From the NCBI GenBank assembly GCA_018303825.1, contig JAGVXK010000009.1, forward strand, positions 1 to 41,915: a DNA stretch of 41,915 bases, written 5' to 3'. Position 1 is the first letter of the stretch. Each line of letters starts with the position of its first letter. The stretch comes from Candidatus Pacearchaeota archaeon. Lineage in GTDB: Archaea > Nanobdellota > Nanobdellia > Pacearchaeales > GW2011-AR1. The translations under genes and the position numbers were made by a program. Positions 35,950 to 41,915 of this stretch are shown here, piece by piece. Below the pieces are notes generated by a model. It ran no database searches. It saw nothing but the letters and a program-made list of their open reading frames with translations, and had not been told where the DNA came from.

Positions 35950-36717
35950 TTGCATATTATTCAATGGTTTATGAAAAAGACAGGTATGTTGATTGTTATA
36001 ATCTTGCTTGGTGTTTTGTGCTTTAATCTTGCTGGTTTTGTTAGTGCATTAGACATTCCACAATATAAAGATAAATATGTGAATGATTTTGCAAATGTTC
36101 TTAATCCATCCAATAGCGCAATGCTTAAGGGATTGTTTTATGAAGTAGATACAAACACAACCGCAGAAGCTGTGTTTGTGAGCTTTGATACAATTGAAAC
36201 TGAGGCGATAAGTGATTATGCAGTAAGGATACTGCAGACATGGGGTGTTGGAAAGAGCGATAAAGATAACGGTATTGTTATATTATATGTTAAAGATATA
36301 AATAAAATATTCGCCGCGACTGGATACGGTGTAGAGGGAATACTGCCAGATTCAAAAATAGGAAGATTGTTTGATGAAAACTATGTCCTACGAAGAGATG
36401 CAGGAGATGTGCAACAAGGAATAATTGACTTTTCTGTTGCTTTATCAGATGTTTTATTTGAAAACAGGGAAGAAATATTATCTGAAAAGGCTTCTCCAAA
36501 AGACGTTTCACAAATAGATATAACATCTATTATTTTTATAATAGTCATAGTCATATTTATTATGAAGATAATTGCCCGTGCCGCATACTCTAAAAAGCCA
36601 AGGTCTTCCTGGCCCTGGTTTATACCTCTCTTTCTTCCTTCAGGAAGATCAAGTGGTGGATTCGGAGGCGGCGGTTTTGGCGGAGGAGCTGGCGGTGGCG
36701 GAGGAGCTGGGAGATAA
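35950..36717 (+). CDS. TPM-domain (YgcG-like) membrane protein with Gly-rich tail
   Basis: YVNDFANVLNPSNSAMLKGLFYEVDTNTTAEAVFVSFDTIE...GVGKSDKDNGIVILYVKDINKIFAATGYGVEGILPD; SSGGFGGGGFGGGAGGGGGAGR. Confidence 0.88.
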   Translation: MHIIQWFMKKTGMLIVIILLGVLCFNLAGFVSALDIPQYKDKYVNDFANVLNPSNSAMLKGLFYEVDTNTTAEAVFVSFDTIETEAISDYAVRILQTWGVGKSDKDNGIVILYVKDINKIFAATGYGVEGILPDSKIGRLFDENYVLRRDAGDVQQGIIDFSVALSDVLFENREEILSEKASPKDVSQIDITSIIFIIVIVIFIMKIIARAAYSKKPRSSWPWFIPLFLPSGRSSGGFGGGGFGGGAGGGGGAGR

Positions 36718-36746
36718 GTTTATAAATTAAAAAAAGATGTATTGAA

Positions 36747-37340
36747 ATGGCTAAAGGTATTTCTAAGAAAGCATGGACATGGATTGTTGTAGCAGTTATT
36801 GTTCTTGTATTAATCTTTTGGGTGGCTGGAAGTTATAATAGATTTATAAGCATGGATCAGGCCATTAATGGAAGGTGGAGTGAAGTTGAAAATCAATATC
36901 AAAGGCAGGCAGATTTGATTCCAAATCTTGTTTCTGTTGTTTCAAGTTCTGTTAGTGTGGAGACAAAATTCGTCAAAGATGTTATTGCAGCAAGAACAAG
37001 CTGGCAAAACGCACATAGTGTGCAGGCGAAAGACACTGCCGGAGTTCAAATGGCCAATGGATTAGTTGCTTTTGTGAATGCGGTGGCAGAGAATTATCCG
37101 GTCCTGCAGGCAAATGCACAGTATGTTGCTCTTACTGATGAGCTTTCAGGAACTCAGAATAGAATCACGACTGCAAGAGGAAGATATATAGAAGCAATCC
37201 AGCAGTATAATATTGCAGTAAGAAGGTTTCCTTCTAACATCCTAGCAGGAATATTCGGCTTTACTGCCAAAGATTATTATCAAGCAGATGTTGCTTCGAT
37301 GACAACACCTGGCCTGGGTACTGGCCAGTTACCTCAATAA
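36747..37340 (+). CDS. LemA family protein
   Basis: YNRFISMDQAINGRWSEVENQYQRQADLIPNLVSVV. Confidence 0.92.
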   Translation: MAKGISKKAWTWIVVAVIVLVLIFWVAGSYNRFISMDQAINGRWSEVENQYQRQADLIPNLVSVVSSSVSVETKFVKDVIAARTSWQNAHSVQAKDTAGVQMANGLVAFVNAVAENYPVLQANAQYVALTDELSGTQNRITTARGRYIEAIQQYNIAVRRFPSNILAGIFGFTAKDYYQADVASMTTPGLGTGQLPQ

Positions 37341-37402
37341 TTCTCAGTGATTGTTTTTGGTGATTTGGAAAGATATATAATAAGTTCTTTTTGTTTAATT
37401 TA

Positions 37403-38767
37403 ATGGAAAAAGAAGTCACAGTGAAAGAAGCGCTTGATAGTGCATTAAAGAAACATTCAAATGGAGAACTACAAGAGGCAGAGATTATTTACAGAGCAAT
37501 TTTGGATAAATATCCTGATAATCCTGATGCACTGCACTTGCTTGGGTTAATTGCACATCAGACCGGAAATCATGAGGAAGCGGCCAGATTGGTTGAAAAG
37601 GCCATTGAAATCATGCCGAAAATGGCAATTTATTACGGAAATCTCGGAATGGTCTATGATTCTCTTGGAAATGAGGAAGAATCAACAAAAAATTTTGAAA
37701 AAGCCCTTGAATTGAACCCAAAATATAATAATGCCTATTTGGCACATTATAATCTTGGAGTTTATTATAAAGACAAAGGAGAACTTGAAAAAACATTGAT
37801 GCATTATGATAAATCTATTGAGTTAAACTCAGGTTTCGCCGATGCTCACTTCAATAGGGGACTTATTTTGCTTCTTCTAGGAAGGTTTGAAGAAGGATGG
37901 AAAGAATATGAATATAGATTCAAAAAAAGAAGTCCAACAGATTCTAGAGTTTTTAATAAACCTAAATGGGATGGTTCCAATTTAAATGGAAAAAGAATCT
38001 TTGTTCTTTCAGAGCAGGGTTTTGGAGATAGTATTCAATTTATCAGATACATTCCATTAATTAAAGAGCTCAATGGGTATGTTATCTTGGAATGCAGAAA
38101 AGAACTTAAAAGATTATTCAATAACCTTCCAGGGGTTGATGAGATAATTGAAAAACAAAATGGTGTTCCAAATATTGAGTTCGACTGCTATATTCATCTT
38201 ATGAGTCTTCCTGAGATTTTCAAAACCAATTTAGAAAATATTCCTAAAAAAATTCCTTATTTAAAGGCAGGTAAAGAGATTGCTGAAAAATTTAAGGAAA
38301 AGATAAAAAATGAGACAAATGAAAAGAAGTTCAAGATAGGAATTGCCTGGGCGGGAAATCCCAAGCAGGATAATGATAAAAATAGGTCTGCAAATATTGA
38401 TAAATTTAAAATTTTAGAGACAATCCCAGATGTACAGATATATTCATTGCAGAAGGGAGACTATTCCGAAGAATTAAAAAAAACAGAAATAATTGATATG
38501 AATAATGAAATGGATGACTTTGCTGATACTTCTGGGATAATTGAAAATATGGACTTGATTATATCTGTTGATACTTCTATTTCCCATCTTGCTGGAGCAA
38601 TGGGAAAACCGGTATGGACTTTGCTGGCTTTTATTCCGGATTGGAGGTATCTTCTTGAAAGAAACGACAGCCCCTGGTATAAAAGTATGAGATTATTCAG
38701 GCAAAAGAAAAAGGGAGACTGGGATTCTTTATTAAATGAAGTCATTGAAGAAATAAAAATACACTAA
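37403..38767 (+). CDS. TPR repeats fused to GT9-like (SPINDLY/OGT-like arrangement) C-terminal domain
   Basis: TPRs (NPDALHLLGLIAHQTGNHEEAARLVEKAIEIMPK...) then KIGIAWAGNPKQDNDKNRS...DLIISVDTSISHLAGAMGKPVWTLL. Confidence 0.8.
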   Translation: MEKEVTVKEALDSALKKHSNGELQEAEIIYRAILDKYPDNPDALHLLGLIAHQTGNHEEAARLVEKAIEIMPKMAIYYGNLGMVYDSLGNEEESTKNFEKALELNPKYNNAYLAHYNLGVYYKDKGELEKTLMHYDKSIELNSGFADAHFNRGLILLLLGRFEEGWKEYEYRFKKRSPTDSRVFNKPKWDGSNLNGKRIFVLSEQGFGDSIQFIRYIPLIKELNGYVILECRKELKRLFNNLPGVDEIIEKQNGVPNIEFDCYIHLMSLPEIFKTNLENIPKKIPYLKAGKEIAEKFKEKIKNETNEKKFKIGIAWAGNPKQDNDKNRSANIDKFKILETIPDVQIYSLQKGDYSEELKKTEIIDMNNEMDDFADTSGIIENMDLIISVDTSISHLAGAMGKPVWTLLAFIPDWRYLLERNDSPWYKSMRLFRQKKKGDWDSLLNEVIEEIKIH

Positions 38768-38772
38768 ATTAA

Positions 38773-39156
38773 CTATTCTTTCTTGGCCTTCGGAGAAAAG
38801 TTTATACTCTCACTTGATATAGAACCCATGCCATCTTCGCCAATATTTGTCCACTCGTCAGGATAAATCAATATATTAGTCCCGGCCGCGATTTCATTCA
38901 GCAAACAAATAATTGGTTTTCTTGAATTCTCTGTTCTTTCCATAACTCTTAATCTATATGTCTTATTTTGATTTGTAAGAACGAGCGCATAGCATGGATG
39001 CTGGTACCCTAATGAAGAGCCAAGCTCTTCAACTACTGCTGCTTCAATTGGCTCGCGACTATTTACTTGACTGTATTCAACTTTTCTGTTGCATGCACTT
39101 GAGCAAGTTAACAGACCTGCCAGTCCGATAGCCGCCACCGCTCTCCTTATTTCCAT
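38773..39156 (-). CDS. putative lipoprotein (127 aa)
   Basis: N-terminal hydrophobic segment and lipobox-like LLTCSSAC. Confidence 0.6.
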   Translation of the reverse strand: MEIRRAVAAIGLAGLLTCSSACNRKVEYSQVNSREPIEAAVVEELGSSLGYQHPCYALVLTNQNKTYRLRVMERTENSRKPIICLLNEIAAGTNILIYPDEWTNIGEDGMGSISSESINFSPKAKKE

Positions 39157-39239
39157 GCTATAGCATGAATATGTCTCTTATTTAAGCTTTCTTTATGTTT
39201 TTCACTACTTAGTTATACTAAAAAAGGATTGTTAAAATC

Positions 39240-39620
39240 TTATAGGGTTCTGGATCTTTCTTCTAGTGGGATAAACGGTCTTAAGATTGATTCTAATTTA
39301 TTTATGAACTGAATATCTGGTTGCAAGCCAATTTGATGAGAGTATCCTAAAAGATTTGTTGTGATGTGCAAAACCTTTGTCGTTGCTGATGAAAGCAACT
39401 GGATTTTTGGAAGCTGCCTGTTTGCCCTTGATGGGTCTGCCTTCATTATTATCTCTCTTTCTTTTTGATTTGGCTGAACAAGGTGATCAAGCATATAATG
39501 TTTCCATAAGAACGGAACAGTTATAGTAACGTCCAAGTCTTGCAATCGGACACTATATTCGCTGCCACCTTCTCTTACACAACCGGTGTTTTCTCTGAAA
39601 GCACAATAATTAATTGCCAT
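39240..39620 (-). CDS. hypothetical protein (126 aa)
   Basis: Complete ORF. Confidence 0.6.
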   Translation of the reverse strand: MAINYCAFRENTGCVREGGSEYSVRLQDLDVTITVPFLWKHYMLDHLVQPNQKEREIIMKADPSRANRQLPKIQLLSSATTKVLHITTNLLGYSHQIGLQPDIQFINKLESILRPFIPLEERSRTL

Positions 39621-39719
39621 GCTTATTCTTTTAACATGAGATATTTAAACTTTTCACTTCTTGAACATTACTATAATAAAGATATTAATGATTACATATA
39701 AAAATAAATACCTTTTAAT

Positions 39720-40079
39720 TTGGCTTATTTTATGAATATGATTGAAAAAATAAATAACAAGACCATTGCATTGGGATTTTGCGCTTTTGGGAGAGCTTTA
39801 GATTTATCAACAACATGGGTTGGATTGGAAAGATCTATTGCAGAAGAAATTAAACCTGGAGCATTGCATATAATGCAGATAATGGGGGATCACAAGGGGC
39901 TGATTTGCTATGAGGCCCTGATTACCACTCCTTTGATTTTTCTTGGTTGTAAATATCTCAATAATAAATTGAGGTCTGATAAAAGCAAGGCAACTACTGC
40001 AGAAAACCTATTTCTTTATGGCATTGGAGCTATTTCTTTGATTGTTACAAATCATAATTTGCAGTATTTACTAAGATAA
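39720..40079 (+). CDS. small multi-TM membrane protein (possible start 39732)
   Basis: Several hydrophobic segments, RALDLSTTWVGLE motif near first TM. Confidence 0.6.
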   Translation: MAYFMNMIEKINNKTIALGFCAFGRALDLSTTWVGLERSIAEEIKPGALHIMQIMGDHKGLICYEALITTPLIFLGCKYLNNKLRSDKSKATTAENLFLYGIGAISLIVTNHNLQYLLR

Positions 40080-40081
40080 TT

Positions 40082-40723
40082 TTATTTAATTTTATGTCTT
40101 ATGTATTGAACTATTGCTGGTGTGAATGACAATATTATAATTGCAATTATTACTAGACTTAAGTTTTCTTTTATGAAAGAAATGTTACCAAAGAAGAAAC
40201 CTGCGAAAAGGAATAGAGCTACCCAAGCTATGCCTCCAAGAACATTATAAATTAAAAATCTTAGATAGTCCATCTTTCCAACCCCTGCTATAAATGGAGC
40301 CACAGTCCTTACAACGGGAAGAAATCTTGCAATAACTATTGTTTTGCTCCCATATTTTCTGAAGAATTCTTTTGTTCTGTTTAAGTTTTCTATTTTTATC
40401 CACCCTTTTTCATAAAAAAATCTTTCTCCAAAATAACTTCCAAGAAAATAATTAAATGAATCTCCCAAAATAGCGGCAAGGGAAAGCAGGAAAAAGATTA
40501 AAACGACATTTAGAGAGCCTAAAGCAGCAAAGGTTCCTACAACGAACAATAAAGAATCTCCGGGAAGAAAAGGAGTTACCAAAAGACCTGTTTCCAGGAA
40601 AATAATCAAGAATAAAATTGCATATGTAAGAATTCCAAATTTCTGAATTATAATGTTTATGTATTTGTCTATATGGACTATGAAGTCTATGATGAGGTTC
40701 ATATAAACTGGAAATAAAAGCAA
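40082..40723 (-). CDS. DedA family membrane protein
   Basis: LIIFLETGLLVTPFLPGDSLLFVVGTFAALG; FFRKYGSKTIVIARFLPVVRTVAPFIAGVGKMDY. Confidence 0.92.
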   Translation of the reverse strand: MLLFPVYMNLIIDFIVHIDKYINIIIQKFGILTYAILFLIIFLETGLLVTPFLPGDSLLFVVGTFAALGSLNVVLIFFLLSLAAILGDSFNYFLGSYFGERFFYEKGWIKIENLNRTKEFFRKYGSKTIVIARFLPVVRTVAPFIAGVGKMDYLRFLIYNVLGGIAWVALFLFAGFFFGNISFIKENLSLVIIAIIILSFTPAIVQYIRHKIK

Positions 40724-40920
40724 TATATAAATTAACTGATTTTGATATTTTTAATTTCTCAATGCTTTGTTGAGCCAATTGGTTATGACTTAAAATTACT
40801 AGGGATTAGGAAGATACAATGTTAACCTTATTCTTAATAAAATGCTGTGATAATTTGCGATGGTAATTTGGTTACGGATGATTGAATCTCAAATTCTAAA
40901 ATATATGTTCTTTTCAATAT

Positions 40921-41505
40921 ATGTTTAAATACCTTGAATATTGTGCATCTGATAAGATGGGTGATATAATAAAAGAGGATTTGGATAGACATTTTGCATA
41001 CCTTAAAGAATGCTATCAATATGCAAAAGAGTATTCTCATGATAAAAGCACTTGGAATTCTGCTAAGCTTATAAGAAATGACGGCATACCTATTGCAATT
41101 GAAGCAAATAGAGTTATGGAGGGGATTGAACCAACAGAAGAAATACTGACAAAAAGACCGGATAAATATTTTTACACGGGTCATGCGGAAGAAAGAGTTC
41201 TCTGGAAAGCACTTGATATGGGATTTACTGATTTTAAAAATTCAACCATGTTCTGTCCCTGGTATGCCTGCCACACATGCGCAAGAACCATATTAGGATT
41301 TGGAGTCGGGAGAATAATAGGACATCAATCTCCTATGGACTGGGACGGGGAGATAGCAAGAAAAGGCGATGGAAGAATGGAATGGCTGCCAAGCATTGAA
41401 GCAGCATGGAATATGTTCAGGAAAAGGGGAGTTGATTTCAGATATCTTATTGGAAAAATAGGCGGGGTTGAGAATCTTCATGCAGGAAGAATCTTCTACC
41501 CTTAA
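40921..41505 (+). CDS. dCMP/cytidine deaminase-family protein
   Basis: TGHAEERVLWKALDMGF ... CPWYACHTCARTILGFGVGRIIGH zinc-site motifs (HAE, CxxC). Confidence 0.8.
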   Translation: MFKYLEYCASDKMGDIIKEDLDRHFAYLKECYQYAKEYSHDKSTWNSAKLIRNDGIPIAIEANRVMEGIEPTEEILTKRPDKYFYTGHAEERVLWKALDMGFTDFKNSTMFCPWYACHTCARTILGFGVGRIIGHQSPMDWDGEIARKGDGRMEWLPSIEAAWNMFRKRGVDFRYLIGKIGGVENLHAGRIFYP

Positions 41506-41556
41506 TTTTATAAACTTCAAAGTAATCGGTAATTTATAGAAAGAAAGTATTTTGAG

Positions 41557-41769
41557 GTGCCAAAGAGAATAGATAAATATCTCCGCCCGCTTGTTATAAC
41601 ATTTGTTTCAGCATTATATTTGTCTGTTGTTGTTCCTTCCATAAGAGAATTTGTAGGATATACTAAAGCCTCCAAAGAGCGACATCCATCTGTAAATAAT
41701 AATTACTCCGACAGAATACAACCTGCAAATACTTTGGGTGGAAAGAAATTGCAGGATAAATTAAACTAG
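41557..41769 (+). CDS. small single-TM protein (70 aa)
   Basis: N-terminal TM YLRPLVITFVSALYLSVVVPSI. Confidence 0.4.
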   Translation: MPKRIDKYLRPLVITFVSALYLSVVVPSIREFVGYTKASKERHPSVNNNYSDRIQPANTLGGKKLQDKLN

Positions 41770-41786
41770 AATATCTGTGACATCCT

Positions 41787-41806
41787 CCTAGCCCTAAAGG
41801 GCTAGG
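41787..41806. mobile_element. IS200/IS605-type terminal hairpin
   Basis: CCTAGCCC-TAAA-GGGCTAGG, 8-bp stem just beyond the TnpA stop codon. Confidence 0.65.
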
Positions 41807-41819
41807 CGTCCAGTTGGTC

Positions 41820-41915
41820 TTATTGCGTCGCGTGGTGCAACGATTGATTTTCTATATATGCAAATACTTGTTCAAATTCTGCTCCGACTGAACAGCAAAA
41901 ATATCCTGCATTCCA
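41820..41915 (-). CDS. tnpA: C-terminus of IS200-type TnpA (Y1 HUH) transposase, truncated by window
   Basis: Reverse strand reads WNAGYFCCSVGAEFEQVFAYIENQSLHHATQ*, matching the conserved IS200 TnpA C-terminal pattern (GYF..SVG...V..YIE.Q). Confidence 0.7.
   Translation of the reverse strand, partial: WNAGYFCCSVGAEFEQVFAYIENQSLHHATQ

Noticed and set aside
1-41915. CRISPR array
   Set aside because: No regularly spaced short direct repeats found by eye; the only repeated non-coding units (U0-U6) are irregularly spaced and separated by ORFs.

Overview
AT-rich archaeal chromosome segment, DPANN-like by gene content (aIF5B, aEF1A, archaeal DnaG, RNase HII, XerA-type recombinase, SMC, many small orphan proteins). 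Housekeeping blocks: rnhB plus chorismate mutase/tyrA/pheA, infB, adk, tuf, dnaG, endonuclease IV, smc, TPM+LemA, DedA-like proteins. Two tRNAs (Met-CAT, Asp-GTC), a HicBA toxin-antitoxin module, an IS-type transposase remnant at the left edge and an IS200-type TnpA end at the right edge. The standout is ~11.8-17.3 kb: a series of GC-rich non-coding, hairpin-rich units (U0-U6) that recur between unrelated accessory ORFs. Every ORF-bearing interval is bracketed by its own 10-12 bp complementary arms (five of five). Helices at equivalent positions in different units keep pairing with different sequence, i.e. covariation inside the window. I cannot assign this to a family I know; it is either a very large structured RNA carrying ORFs in its loops or a new type of fold-back gene-cassette array. 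Other points of interest: repeated tRNA-Asp fragments bounding a small island with an AbrB/GT9/SLOG/PRTase operon and HicBA; an SMC with a CPxC hook at the apex; a 202-bp MITE-like element with TIRs and TSDs; and several frameshifted genes. All calls are from reading the sequence and ORF track only; no database search was run.
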